Assembly: GCF_018139145.2 (NCBI RefSeq)
Contig: NC_059471.1
Span: 98,272,914-98,336,913, forward strand
Origin: Gymnogyps californianus
Lineage: Eukaryota; Chordata; Aves; Accipitriformes; Cathartidae
Length of the DNA stretch: 64,000 nt
Reading direction: 5' to 3'
The position numbers and the translations under genes are program-made. Below, one piece after another: positions 23,939-39,100 of the stretch (positions are counted from its first letter, which is position 1; each line of letters opens with the position of its first letter). The notes under the pieces were generated by a model. That model ran no database searches. It saw only the letters and a program-made list of their open reading frames with translations, and was not told the DNA's origin.

Positions 23939-26900
23939 CAGAAAGCCCAGTATTTCAGACCTCCTGAAAGCCACAGCTACAATACTATAAATATGCTTTG
24001 CTTTTGTTACCTGAGAAAAAAATAGAACAGAAAAAGCACTGTTTTGCCAGCATATGCTAGGCCTATGTTAAAATGGACAACAGCTAAACTGGCAATTTTT
24101 TGAAGGTGTCCTTGTTTCCCTGAGCTTCAGACATATACCCAAAAACTGGAATAGTAACACTTGCTTATTTCGCTGATGAGTTTCAGAGAAAAATGCATTA
24201 AAGATGAAGGGACATACACAAATGACAGTAAAAAAACCATGCACTTAAAGCCCTAAGAGTTAATTAGCTCAACTGTGCAGGCAGAACAGTCCCTGTGTTC
24301 AGTGATTTCTTCTGTCTCACCAACAAACTGTTCCTCAGGAAAATCTTTGGGTTTTGTTTTTTCCCTGAACACGCACAAACTGTTTTAAAGTGACTCATGA
24401 GGAAAAAGTTCTTACTGGTAACAGGAGGAAAAAATATGAGTCAGGCGGAGGTCATGCTGAACCTCTGCCTGGCCTTGCTCCTCCAACTGAGCACCGGTTG
24501 TGCAATCTCAGCACAGAGAAGCTCTTGTTTGCTCCAGTGCTTTGATGGCATGGTCCCATTCCCAACACCAAGTGTGGTACCAGATGAGACTGTCGATGAC
24601 ACCTCATACATGATTTGGCAGCGCTGCAGGGAAGTAGATCCCATCTAAGACATTTCGTAGCGTGCTTCTTGTTTTTAACTCTAAAACCAGGCATTTTGGA
24701 AAGAAAGCAGTCTGGGCAGCAGGTATTACCCTTTGCTATGAAGGCTTACTTGGAAGAAAAGTCAGAGTGTCTCCTGCTCAGCGTCCCCCCATGGGGCACA
24801 AGGGCCAAGTCCACCATTCAGCAAAGAGTATCATGCCTGGCCTGTATCAGCACTTGGTGATGGGACCGGAGCCCCTCCTCGCTCTGTCTCGCTGGCTGGA
24901 CCATTGGCTCCCTGCAGCAAAGGGCTGGGAACATGGCGCTGACACCGATCTCACACTTCCTTGCTGACCCGATGCCACAGGGCTCAAGAACAGCAACGTC
25001 TTGCAAACACCAGTGACCAGCGACGGATGTGGCCAGGCTTCACTGGTTTGTGCCAGTGCTGCTGCCTGCAACCCATTTTTGACTGAAGGCACCTGCTGCT
25101 CCTCTTGGACGAAGGGTGACTTCCCATTTCTTATCCCTCCTAAACCCATTGGACATACAGCCGGGATACGGCTGGGAAGGACAGAGGACTGTGCATGCAA
25201 CTGGCAATTCCCCTTGTGAATCCATCTCTTGCACACACATGCAAAACCCGCCTCTGTTAAGCAGATTTGAAGCACAAAATAAACCAACCAAAATATACAA
25301 TTCACTTTTCGCTGTTAGTCATTTGGCCCTTACTTCCAGCTAAGAGATACAGAGATATACACACAGACCCAAGAACACGTTTTTGATGAGAGATTTTTCT
25401 GAATTGTTGCAGAAGCTAATCTATAGTCTAAACCCCAGAAAACATTTCACAATTTGTGTAAGATCTTTTATTGATGCATTAGATTTAAATGCTTATAGGA
25501 AGCTTGTCACTTTGAAGGACCTAAAGGAAAATTGTTTCGGTGTGCTCCTGAGCCAGCTCAATTAAAAGCAGAGAAGTTCATAAAGGCAGAGGAGCCTTTC
25601 AAAGCAGAAACACCGGACTAAGGGAACCTACTATACAGACAATGCAAGTGATGGCATCCCACTCCTACTGTGTGAATACTGAGTAAGGACTTCAGGAAAG
25701 GTTTGCAAAAAACCAGCACATTTTAACATGGTTAGAAGGTACCAACACTCAAATAGATTTGTTTAGAAGGAGGAATGCAGTAAGTTGTTTTGGGGAGGTG
25801 TATTGTTTCTTTTTTTCTTCGCGTTAATACCTGTAATTGTGATCAACCCAGACAAACACTGGATTACTAAGTACAAAGGAGGCAGGGAGCTTTTTAAGTG
25901 GCCAGAAAAACACCAAATGACTAAAACACCGAATTATTAAAAACAATACGGAGTGGAAGTTTGGGGTAAAGGGAAGCTTGGGCTGCAAGAAAAAGAATAA
26001 GAGTTTTAATCTTTCTGCCAAAATGTAATGACCAGACAAGTTATGAACCCAAACCTGTGTCTCTGAGGGAATCTGAACAAACAGAAAATTCACCGGTAGT
26101 TTCAGAGATCTCACTGTATACAGTGAGGAAATGCTTTTCTTTTTTCCTCTCAGTTTTTTTTTTAAGAAAATCCTGGCCTGCTGTCAAGTGTAACTGTTGT
26201 TTTGAAATTATTTCTATTTTGAGATTGATACTAAATCATCAGTGTGATTAAAATCAAAGGATCTTTGGGTTTTCCACGCCCCTGCTCATACCCTTCCCCC
26301 AAATAAAGATTACAAACTACTTGTAAGAACCCCTGCACCAGGTGTCTGTCAGAACCACGCCAAGTCTGAACAAATATTCAGACTTGCCCAGAAGCCACTA
26401 CAGGGCTAAACCGCCCTCTGAATTACTCAGCAGGAGGCTATTAGCGTCCTGCTCTGACTCCGCATTTTGACACGTATACATTCACCATGGTTTCACCCAC
26501 CAAGTGACTTCTGTCATCTGAAGCATCTGTTGAGTTCAAGCTTTTGCTTAAACAGAGGAGAGCAAAGCTCCAGCTTGCACAGTGTTTTCCAGCACGCTAG
26601 CAGAATTTATTCCATTAGCATCCGTGAATTAAGTAATGGAAGAGTGGAAGTCTAATATTAGCCCACAGGTCTCTCGCAAGGGAGGCACTTTGCAGGACTG
26701 TGCAGCCAGAAGGAAGCCTCCATCCTCGGAGCGTGAGTTTTACATTATACTGGGGAAGAACCGCACTCCGTCTCAGCAGTTTCTCAGCACTGATATTTCC
26801 ACTTCTGATGCCAGGAAAACTGCTGCTTTTTCTACACCCTCTCCTACATGCAGCCCTTGCCTCAGTTAGATAGCACCGTCTGCTTCTCCAGGTACTCAGG

Positions 26901-29330
26901 AAAAGAAAATCATTCCTACCTCCTAACAGCATCAACTGCTGACACAAACATTGGCAGCTTCTCTATGATACCACAGTGCTGAAAGAGGAAGTAGAAACCT
27001 AAATGCTTGGTTTGGAATAAAGATTATATTGCATCACTGGCTTGGTAATCTGTAAAAGAAACAATCGATCACCTTCTTTGCAAACCTAATCAGGAAAAAG
27101 GAGAGATGCTTGGCAAGGAGGTTCGATGTTTGGAGCACAAAGAGACTTCACACCAGGTTTTGGCATCCTCAGGTGAAGAGAAATATGTGGTCATGCACTG
27201 TAAAATAGGAGGAAGATAATTTTCTTGATTTTTCTCTCCTTCCAGTTTTCAGACCACAAAAACCCCAACTAAAATTATCTCACTCTATTTAACTAAAAAA
27301 AAACCAAAAACCATTTTGCCAGATATTGAGAGTTGATATTTAAAGCTCAAAAGGAGATGCTTTTCAAAATGTTTATTGGCTTGTGAAAACAGTGGGTTAT
27401 TTACTGAATCTGTTCTGCACCCTTAATTAGCACAAATGCCAGTAGGGAAACTTCCTGCGTGCTTTCTCCCATGCTGACCTTCTGCATGAGAAAAATCCCC
27501 TAGTGAAAACAGATTTTAATTCCCTTCTTGAAATCAAACATCTGGCTTTGGTTAAGGAGGCACACAACCCTGTCCTCTGTGATACTTGGATTGCAAGTGC
27601 TCTGGGGCAGGGAGTATTTTCTTTGTTATTTGCTGCTGAAAATGATAGGGCCTTCAGTTTATAGATATAATAATGATAATGCTACCACTGAAGGATGGTG
27701 AGAACATGATTGTTGTCATGATTAACATTCATTTATCATTCAAATGCCAAGTATAAATATCAGCACACATATTCCATCACTCTTCATCTTTGCAATTAAT
27801 TTCTATCACATTCTAAAAACTACTGAATATTGTCATACTTGAAAGATGGAGCTCATGAACTGATCTAATGCCTCAAATTCTCACTGAAAGGTGGGAGTCA
27901 AGAGTGTGTCAGTCTCCCCCAAAAGGCAGTACCGCTGATACAATTATGTGCATCAGTTACATCAATTTAATGAGAGACAAGAGAATGTGTGTGCTCTTCT
28001 TAAAAAGTGGGAGGCAAATGAAATAGGATTGCATCTAGCACATTTTCATTTAGTTCACTGTTCTTTTCTTCTCAGAGATCTGATGGGATGGATGGACCAG
28101 GGCCCACCAGCAAAGTCAGAACAGGCTTTAGGACAGTCTACAAAACTTCCATGCCTTAGCTGCAACGGATTTAAGACAGCAAAAGCTTAGCTGGTGACAA
28201 GAGTAAATGAATGCCTATATGCCCCTGATTCTAAGCAATCATGCACCTAAGAGGAAGAACATTGAAGGGCAACGTCATTCCCTGCTTGAAGAAGATCTGG
28301 TTTTGATAGACCTTGTACTTTCAGAAGCAAGAGGGACAACAATACTTAATACAACTTTAGGCACTGGAAAAGTTCACATGATGAGCCCCGAGGGCTTATA
28401 AACAGCAGCAGATGGGTAGACCCTTAATCATCAGTCTGAGAAAATCACCCTGATGTCAGTGCTGGAATTTGATGCTTCCTCCAGGATGTGGTGAGTATGT
28501 TTCCTTACCAACAACGTGGAAACCTCATGCTGTAGAAGGACACAGAAAACTATCCTCATGGTAACAAGTATATCTTTATGACAGCAAAGGTCCAGTAAGA
28601 AAGCATTTATCACATGGTCCACAACTAAAGCAATATTTCCATGGCAAAAATGGCATGGCTGAGGTAGTTTTGCACTCTGAAGAGCTGCAGTGAGTGACAG
28701 AAAGCAGCCAAAACCTCAGCAAATTACCTGGAGTTTCATTTGGCACACGGGTGATGCAGACCTGGGAAATGGGCTCTGTGTAATTCTCTGGTCCTTGGGG
28801 CAGAGAAAAGGAGGAACAGTCGGAACATTTTTGCCTTTAAGATGCTGCTGAAACACCCTCCAAGGGAGATATGATCAAGAGGAGGCAAAGGCAAATTCCA
28901 ACAATACCGGTATTCCCTTTCCTTTTGCTGTGCCAAGTACAAAAATGGGAGGTCTAGCTTCTTTTATTAAAAGCAAACATCTGAATTTTGAAGAGTCATG
29001 TGCCTACATTATGCAGCTACCTAGTCCCTAACAAAATGGGCTGATTTTCAATCTAGAGTTGTCTAAAAATAAATTTGGGAAGTCTGTTTTCCCAAAAGGG
29101 CAAGGGTTATGCATATAACTCAATGTCCACTTAAGAAAATCTTTTCTGCATTCCTACAAACAGCACTAATGATTATCCAAGCAGGAAGGTCTTTTTAATC
29201 TAATTTACTTTTAGGTCCTCTTCTGTCTTTCCCCTTTCACATTTCTATCAGTTTGAATAGTAAATGCAAATGCATGTTTTGCTTAGGTTTTTTTCTTATC
29301 ATGTCTCTCCCATTATATAAATTTATTTTT

Positions 29331-29432
29331 ATATACACATATCTTTATATTCACACACATATGCACATGTATATATAAACAGATACATACAGGTACATGC
29401 ATATATATATGTGTGTGTATACACATACGTGC
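29331..29432. repeat. TA/CA-rich compound microsatellite
   Basis: Mixed TA, CA and TG dinucleotide runs (ATATACACAT..., CACACATATGCACATG..., TATATATATGTGTGTGTATACACATA). The stretch includes the perfect palindrome TGTGTATACACA near its right end. The sequence is able to form a cruciform or Z-like structure. Confidence 0.8.
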
Positions 29433-32400
29433 AAAGATACAACCATTGCAAGAGGAATTCTATTTGATTCAATGTTGTTGATATTTAAATTAAAAATGAT
29501 GGAACTATATCGGCCTGTTGAAACTTGATCTTACAAACCCCATTTTTCAGCGATGATTATTACACTCCTTAAGCATCACAATTTATACAGAAAGCAATCA
29601 TGACAAGGAAGGACCAGTTCTGGCACAGGCAGATGAGACAAAGGAGAAAAAAAAGAAATAGAAACAGGGGCTTGCATTACAGTCTCTGGCAACTGTGTGC
29701 AATCATTGAGGAGGGAAATGGCTCCCTGCGCGTTGGATGCTTGAGCTGGATGTTGTAAACACCCTCTAGAAGCTTTTATCTATCAGTTTAGTTTAAGCCT
29801 CTATCCTTAACAAGTCTTTACATGCGCACCATAAAGGCAAGTCCCACAGCACCTTATTAACTTGTTTATTATTCCAGCTCTCTGCATTCAAGCTAAATCA
29901 CATTATGCAATTAGCTGCTAAGAAAACAAATGAAACGTATTTTGGTTTTGCGTGTTTAAGGATCAGTTCAAAATCTGTTCTCTTCAAAAAGTATTTGACG
30001 GACTGACTTAGGATCACTTTGATGTCTGAATTATTTTCCTGTACTATGAAAAGAACCTGCTGCTGAGGTTATGTTTAAAACCATTGAGATGGTGCAAAAA
30101 AATCTGTGACTTGAACAGAGTAATGTTGATGATTTGGACAACTTCATCACCTTTCCTATAGGAATGAAAGAATTCATTATTTTTAGGAGGTAGGTGTGAC
30201 GGTGGTCTTGACATGTCACAAAGTTCATCGTGTAGCATACTAATATTTTTTCAGTTGAAAAGTCTTGCCTCTAAATTTCAGTGTTCAAGTGATTCAATTA
30301 TTAGCAACTTCTTCTGGCAAATAAAAGGCAGCATATCTCAGCTATGCTACATGACATTTATTTGTATGGGAAAAGGAAAGAGACAGTTACCATGTAAACA
30401 AAAGAAAAACAAGAACAAAATCTCACTTGCTCAGTTGAGCTCATCACCAGCTAAGCCTAATTTTGATTAGCTCTCCCATCACCAGCAGGATCCATGCTAA
30501 GAGAATTTACCATAAAAGGAGATTTGGGGGTTTACTGTTATCAAAGGAATTGACCAAATGTTAAAATACCAACGGTGAGAAGGAACTCAAACTATTTGAA
30601 ACTGTTGATGTTAGCATGCCTTTGTTTTCTAAATGTGTAATAGGTCCACCGTGGCTGTCATCGGAATGGCTCTGCATGATTTATTTCATGACTTTCTTCA
30701 CGGAGTCAGTTCATACAAGCCTATTTCCAGTGTTAATGTATTCCCCAAAAAATGCAGATTGAAGGCATACACTGGGTGTATCCCAGGTCATAGCAAAAAC
30801 TTATCCCAGCCCAAGAAACCATGAAGGCTTTTGTCCCCCTCTTATCAGCATATTCCAGGAGAAAAAAGGCATTCAACTTGTCCTTTTTATTGTTGGGGGC
30901 TGAATTCAGTCACAAAAATATCCCAGTCCTACAAGTGAGGGTAAATACTGTTCTTCAGGGGGGTTATGCAGCAGCTTACTTGCCTGAAGCATACTATGAA
31001 GTTAGGGTCTTCACATTCTTCTATCAAGCATAGGACATTGTGGGTGTATGAGGTTCCTTTTAAACCAAATCATGCATACTGTATGGGTAATAAAATGTCA
31101 TCTAGAGATACATGAGAAAAATTCTTAGTCCTCCTTGAAGAAAAGGGAAAAGATTTTTGCATGCCATGTGAAGACAGGATTATTAAAAAAGAGTACTTAA
31201 AAATAAACTAAAATTTAAATTATGCTATAATAAGCTATCTAGAGTTAGTTCAAGCTAATCCCGACTGAAAATAAGTGGGATGAATTTGAGAAAACACAAG
31301 GGTGTCTTTCAGTAAATATTTATGGAAATATAGAAAGAGGAACAGAAACTTGGTCATAAATTTGCCAAGATGAATAGAAGGTGTCATTAACGTTTGCTCT
31401 CTCTGTATGAGCCATGGGTTCTTCCTCTTGGGGAAATCACAGTGGAAAATTGTAAACAAATTTTTCTGCACAGCACCATGAAATAAATTCCCAGTTCTGT
31501 ATTCATTGTCGGAGATATTGCCAGGCAACAGGAAACGATTGCTATATCTTGAGAGAATGCCCTGAACTTATTATTTTCAGGTCATCCGTTAGTGACACAA
31601 TACAAAGTTTCGCCTAGGTTTTACTCCAATGAGCCCACACCTGAAGCTAAACAGATGTCCAGAAATTTCAGCAGATTAAAAATCACAAACAAATCTCTTT
31701 AGTTCACTAAAATCTGTAGCTATCAAGTGACAACAATAGTATGCAGTTTAGCAGGAATTAAGAGTTTGGCTATGCCCACTCAACATTACCCTTCAGGCTG
31801 CCCCATTCAGAGCTTCAAGAAGAGCTGTGAGGGCCAGTGCCCTGCTGAAGCTTTCCCACGGGCTCCGGACACACCGCCGCACCCACGGGAACACGCCGGG
31901 CACACGCACGGGCTGCGGCACAACCTCCAGACAGGAACCTGGTCTTGATGACAGGGAAGCCACCATAACCCTCAGCAAATTTTGCCAGTGGTTAATAATC
32001 CTCGCCATTAAAATAATCTTCGTTCTTGAAATTACAGCTTCCAGTCCTGGAAACTTGTTAGGTTTTTTGCTATAACATTAATTACCTTTTTTGCTTAAAA
32101 CATTTTCAGAGGAAATGCTCCTTGCTTTCCTAATTTTTTTTTAATTGGAGAGGAGATAATTTTGAAAGGTTCAAGTCTTTCAAGCAAGCAGAAAAGGTAA
32201 AGCTGTACCAGAAGCTATAAATTCAGTGCAGGGTTAATGGAGGGTTTTGTGGACTATTTACATCCAGAGGTGTACTACATGATTGTAATAGTCCTCTTTA
32301 ACTTCAGAATTTTAAAATCCCAGAGAGTTCTGTGTAAGTAATCATGACAAATTACTTCATTTTCAAATGCTTCCTTTAAAATGCAAATGCATAAATCATC

Positions 32401-33090
32401 TTTGAACACAAATGTATTAACAATCTGGCATCATAGATGGCATTTTAAAATATTAAACACCTTGATGTTCACCATTCTTAGTGGTATTTTATTTTGTTTG
32501 CCACTGGCTAAAAACACATTTCCAGACAGATTTTTCAGCTTAGGTGGCGAGCAGTAATCTGTTAAACTATGGTTAACTACAACACTTGCAACTGCCTCTC
32601 CATACCCACCAGCTGCACCCAGCTGACATACTGAGATGCAATTAGGTTGAGCCCAGTTTTTAATCACTGTACACAGAAGCAACTGCTGTCCCTGCGTTGG
32701 TATGCGCTCGGGTGGAGGGCTGTTCTTGGTGGCTGAAGGCACACCTTGGTGGGAAAAGGTCAGAGCGGGAAGAAAAGCAACCATGTCACCCTCTGTGTGC
32801 TGAGAGCTGCTGCTAAAAAATGAGTAGCAATAACTGCTAACATAGTTTCTGAAATACTCAGCAAACGTGCTGGTCCAGGACATCCTGACATCCTTTGCCT
32901 GCAAGGGTTTTTGTAGATACCTGGCTGTAACTTAAAACAGCATGAAAAGTCATGAGGACTTTCCTCTGAGCTAACTCATGGCTAAAGAAAACAAGTCACA
33001 TTTTAGCAGCAGAGTGAGTGAAACCCTCCAGCTCACTCCCTGAAAAGCTGTAGTGCAGTAAAGACAAGAAGAAAGAAACCACCTGGGACT

Positions 33091-33191
33091 GAGGAAGGTG
33101 AGGAGGGGGAATCAGAGAAAGCAGAGAAGAGAGAGGGAGGCAGGGAGAAAGGAAGGCAGGAAGGGAGGGAAGAAGGGAGAGAAGGAGAGGA
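33091..33191. repeat. Polypurine (GA-rich) tract
   Basis: About 100 nt that are almost entirely purine on the plus strand, with GGGA, GAAGG and AGGA units. It is low-complexity DNA with triplex-forming potential. No coding role is seen. Confidence 0.85.
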
Positions 33192-36100
33192 CAAATCTGT
33201 ATGTTGTTAGAAATAGCGTTTATCAATTCCATATAGACTGTAATAACTCCAAAAGACCCAATTAAGGCAATGGAAATGCAGAAGCAGTAATGCAGAGATG
33301 AATCATCTGACCTTAAATAGAGGGAATGATGAAACATAAGGGAAGAAAGTGTGTCATTTTAGCTTTAACAGCAAAATAGTTCCAGATATAATCTTTCAAA
33401 AATGTTTGGCCAACAGGAACCACACGGCAGTGTTAGTTACTACAGCTTTATCCAGGTACAGTGGAGAATTTATCTATTACAAGCTATAGTTTAAAATGGA
33501 CAGGTCTGCCCTTCTGCAGGTCTCAGACAAAAGCTAGGCAACACCCAAAGTACCACACATGCCAGGCAGTCTCCAAGAGTGACACCACCAATTAAGGATT
33601 CAAAACAATCTAAAGATCAATTTATCAACTTTTTAAAATAGGATGTCACGTAGTCATGAATTACAGAATCTCCTCTCACTTTCTCTCTTCCAGCTCAGTG
33701 TTGTACTAATAAATAAAACGAGACCACAAACTCTCATCACAATGTAGGTCTGCAGCAGTTCTGAAGCAATGGAGAAAAAGTTTCCAATGCAGAGAGCCTG
33801 CACATATTCCCAGAACTTTTACAACCCTAATTTAAATGAAAAAATGTCCAGCTGAAGAGGGAAAAAAACATATCCAGGCAGCCGAGCAGCCTGCCAGAGA
33901 GGAGAGGACAGAATTTCTGTTCCACATCACACGTTTCTGCAGATTCCTGGGAACAAATACACCCCTTCAGTAACTCCAGAGTCCATTGACAAGACTGCAG
34001 GGGTCAGATTCCTCAACCATGGATGTCAGGATTTAAGACTAGCTCTAAATCATTCAAACCTACCCTCTCCTCTAGCCTGGAAAACGCTGAACTAATCTCC
34101 GCCGCGAGTGTGTCAGATTCCAGCAGCAATTCCCCCATACACCATCCTGGCAGCATGGCACCCCATGCTTTTTCCCACTTCGACTACCTCCATCATTCAC
34201 ATACAAAGGGAAATTTGTATTTTCACCAGGCTCTCTCCAACAGGGAACTTCCCTTTTGTATTTAAAGACAACTTTAGTACTACTTTGTGCTACTTTGGAA
34301 ATAGGAGGAGAACTTAAGGGGAGAAAGAACGGTCATGTACACTGAAACGCAATATCTAGGTCCTCCTACGCCATCCTGAGACTCTCACTATTTTCTGTGG
34401 TTTAATTAGGCATCTGATAAGTGCCACCATCTTCTAATCCGGTGTCAAAACATACCTGCATAACCTTAAAGCCAATTTCAACCTAGCGGCCAATGTCAAC
34501 CTAAGATTTCTCTAGTCCTGAGCCATCAGATATCATAGCTAGTGAAATGTCTTCTCGTACATGCAGTACAAACAATAATGCTTCAGACATACAAACATCA
34601 CGAATTACAAAAATAAAAAACAGTTTAAAGACAGATTTGTCTGCATATCTTCATCCTTTTTGCTATGATTCTGTTTAGCTTCATAATTTGTGCAGAAAAA
34701 TGTCCAATACTCAGTGTCTTGTGGCAATGCATGTCACATGCACTATAATGCTGAGGCTTCACTGCAGTGTGCCCAAAAGGACATTAATTGCAAGGTGGAA
34801 GTCCAGTTTCAGCAAAATTGACACTTAGATCCTGTGTGCTGAGACACGTGCAGTCCACCGTACAACCCTATCTCAGACTGAGGAACTGAGGCCGCTGCCC
34901 GAGGTCCTCCTTTCTATCATTTCCATCTCACTGACCCCGCTCTTTCTAACTCTGATGCCAAGTGAGGATTCTTGGTGAGAGACCTGCTGCTTAGCTAGCT
35001 GTGTAGGGATTTCCCTTAGGTCTTCAAACTTTGATTAAAACTCTGGGTAGTCTGCCCATTAAAAAACTTTTTTTTAAAAAGTTGTGGGGTTTTTCCCCCC
35101 AAGAAGGCCCACGAGAACACCAAGGGAGATGGTGTAAGAAGTCATCAGATTGTGAAGAGTCTGGCAAACAGAACAGTGCAGCTCGTGTGTGATTTTACCA
35201 TCGGAGTTGTTTTCAACCAGAAACACTTGTCCTGTGGTTCTCCAGGACATATTCTAGTCGTAGTGGTCACATGCGGTCTGGAGCTATGATCTCTGCCAGC
35301 ATAACTAACAGAATGACATTGGAGAGAGTAACGTTTGTATAATTGAGGGACGGGAAGACAACTGTGTAATGGCATGGCCAAATTTTGCCTCTTCACATTC
35401 AGCATTCAGAATGACACGTGTACATAGTGCTGTGTCAACACATGTACCGACCAAATCCCTAGAATGGCACACATTACAGCCAGTTAGGCCCCAAGCAAGA
35501 TGCTTGTACTGGAGAGGCAATCAGCTTCTCTGTTGTCGACATATAATTGGCTTATATTTAATGAACTGCCACAGGGAACTGGGGGGAAGAGCATTAAATT
35601 GACAGAAAAGCAGGTCAGGCGAAAAGGCCTCTTCCAGAGCACTGCTTCTGTACTTCAGAACTGTAAAGCAACATTTACTAAATAAATCTCCATTCTGTTT
35701 TGGGTCTGAACTCATCATGCAAAGAATGTAATTTGACAGTACAGAACTGACAATAATAAATTCAGTCAGTAGCCTGAACATAAAGACATCAGTAATACGG
35801 TATCTTGGTTATTTTTGCTATGCCACTTGAACTTTCTACTCAGTAATGACTAAATCAGTACGGAGGTGGGATCAGTAAGACTGCACAGGCCATAGAAACG
35901 CAAAAGTTGACGCACAGTTCTTACAGGACAGTATTTCTGTATTCACGGCCTGAAAGCAAGTTTCAGTTCCTCATCTCAAATCATGGGCTTGTCTTTACAA
36001 TGCACAGAAAGGCACGAGAATAAGTTTAAAGTTGTTATAAACTGCAACCTCTCCTTGAAATACGCATTTTGTAGTCTTACAACCAGCATGTTAACATCAT

Positions 36101-39100
36101 ATACCAAATGACTTAGTGACCCAACAGCACCCTCGGGTATAGTACATGCACAAACCAAAAAATAGCTTTTGGCTGCACAAACCAAAAAATACCATCTAGA
36201 AATAACATTTCTGGCACTATTTGATGAAACAAAGAAACGTAGACATGATTTTTCAGCAAGCCAATACGTTTACTTCCTAACTTTTGCATTTTTTACTTGA
36301 TGAGAACTTACCACAAATCACCTCTAACATTTGGATACAATCTTCTGAAAAGAAAAATAATCTACTCGACATACACCACATTTTTCCAGCATCTTAGCAA
36401 TGCACAAACACAAATGCACTTGCTGCAACTCTGAAAATTGCTGTCCATCTCTGTGTAATCTCTAACCCCAGAAGACTGTTGTTGGAGGCCAAACTGTCTG
36501 ACTGCTACTGAGGAATTAAAGCATCAAGCTGACTTTTAAAATATACGATAGCACTAATAGCTCTTTGGTGTTCTCTCTGATTCACTTATATAAACCTTCT
36601 AGAGAACTGAGGCTACAGTCACAGTGCTTTCTGCCAAGAAACTTGATCCCCAAAGCCACATTTACAGGAAAACAGGACAATAAACATAATTATTGTACTA
36701 ATGCAAAATTTTGCACTGAAAATAAACTTTGCTAGACATGAACAAAAGCATGAGCCTTCCTTTTTTTATAACAAGCACAAGACACTTCATTTTTCTTTGC
36801 TCTTCCTTGCTTGGAGTTAGAGTATGGACAGAATTATAGAATATGCTTGCCATACCAGCCGTCTTTCCATTTGCTTTTTCCTGAATTTCTTTACATACAG
36901 TTCGTCTAAAATAAAGAGCCAGGATGTACACACTTGTAACTAGGAAATCACAGCCACTTTTTAATATTGTTTTACACACTTCCACTGTAATCAGAATACT
37001 CAAGATTTTATTTTTAGAAGACTCAGGCACTGAACTCCAGCTGAAGTTAATCAGAGCTGTGAAAACTGGTAACGTGAAATTGTGCCCTATCTGCTGCGCT
37101 GTGACAGATTTTGTATTTCCGTTGCTCCTGCAGCTTTTTATCAACGTGTTTTTTAAAGCATCCCACGAACGGCTTACTAGTTGCAAATGAAGATACATTA
37201 CCCTTTTAAACAATAATCACAGCACCATGACCATCTGCCCGCTTAGAGAACGCATGCCTTAATACTTGTAGCATATTTTGATCTGAATCATTGTCCGACC
37301 TGTGGAACTATCACCTTTTTAAGTAGGTATGTGTTTACTACTACTTTGCAGTTTTCTAGGGTAATATTACTATCTAGCTTGTCGTTGTCTGGCAGCGTTT
37401 ATCTGAAACTGTCCGAGCCGTTAGGCATGTGGATTCTGAGTGGAAAATATTAACTAGATTGTGCTATTTGCAGAAGAATGAGGGTGACAGCTAAAAAAGC
37501 TCAAGACTTGGCACTCAGAAACTGCAACACCAGGAATGAAGACAGTTTTACATTATACTGTACTATATTTATTTTCCTGGTGAGAAATCTACATCTTCAA
37601 AAAGAGTCTTGTCTGCGTACCTTGCTTCACACTGGTTATAGAAACACTGCGATTTTTGTAATATTCTCATTGTGTACCATACTGCCTGGTTGTCTCTCTG
37701 AATACTGGTAAGTGTCTGTGCTTTTGTGACAAGATAAGTGACAGGTTTTAACTAGAAAAAGTAAGATTTCTTTTTACCTGCCAGCATTCGTTATGGGAGG
37801 TTTCATATGAATATATTAGAAAAAGAAAAAAATAAAAATCCAGGCACCCTTTTCCATGCACAGCTGTCAGCAGTGAGAAACTGGTAGAAAATTCTGTGTC
37901 TGTATTTTGGCAAGTCATTAAGTTACCTGTGTTTTGGCAGAGTATTTGGAATCGATAAACACTAGACCTCTAGTGTTTCCAGAAACATTTGCTGCATTCA
38001 ACAGTGGCTGAAAGGAACCGGTTCATTCAAGTGTTCTCTGTGATCACAAGTAACAGCGCTTCACTTCTCAGAAGTTCTGGGATAGAAGCCGGTATCTGAA
38101 GGAACAGGGTAACAACAGCCATAGCGTGGCCTGCAGCATTAGCGTTTGCTCCACTGATAAGATTTTCAGGGCCAACTGAGAGGGGAGGCAGTTTCTGAGA
38201 GATTAATTACCTCCCTCTGCAATATGTCCTTGGCAGTAGTAGCTCCAGAGTTTTTGGTTGGAAACAAGAAAGACACAACACTCTGTCCCTCGGATACTGC
38301 ACTTCTGCTATTACAGCAGCTATGGGAGAGCCTTACAGTTTGAAAAGCCATGCTGCCTAGGAGGAGGGGACGCGCAGCAGCACGTATGCCTAAAGCTATC
38401 AAGTACAGAATGGACCTCTCTATATGGACACAAGACTCAAAGAAAATTTGACAAGATGAAAAATGTTAGCATCTATACCTAGTGAAGGTTCCCCCACTGA
38501 AATGAAGCAAAATTAGACTGCATGACATTCCGTCTGAGGTGCGTTCTTCTTTCTTTAACCTCTCTCCTCTTCCCAAACCCAAGCTCTTCTCTGCAAAACT
38601 CTTTCTCAGCTGCTAATATAGGAGTGCCTAAGGGTATCTGAGATACTTCAAAAGCTCTCTAAAAGAAAATAACCTGATGTCATTAGTTTTAAATTAATCA
38701 CACAAGGTCCAAACCTTCAGTGAAAAATTTTTAGGGGTCTATAAATCAAAAAGGGCTGAGACTACAGATCTAGAAAAAGACAGCCTAGCTCCAGGATATG
38801 ACTTTATTCCAAATATTTTTATACTGAAAATGAAACAAATGTTAGCAGTAAAAAACCCAAACTATTCAGAGTACACAACTTTGCCCCATAGTACAATATT
38901 TGCATCACAAAAAATAGTAACTTCTCATACTTACATATACAACCAATGCAAGTGTTTTAGTTTTAACATGTACATTTTCTCACAAAGTCCATGTATAAGC
39001 ATCCATATCTTGAAAATAGTTTGCTTTACATTCTATGTTTTGCAGGGGTTCAGTTTTTAACAAAATTCCAGTGATTAAACTTGCTGGCAAGTATAATCAA

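Noticed and set aside
36698..37213. Minus-strand open frame of 171 codons in the intergenic region
   Set aside because: No recognisable domain or splice context, so a chance open frame is more likely than a gene.
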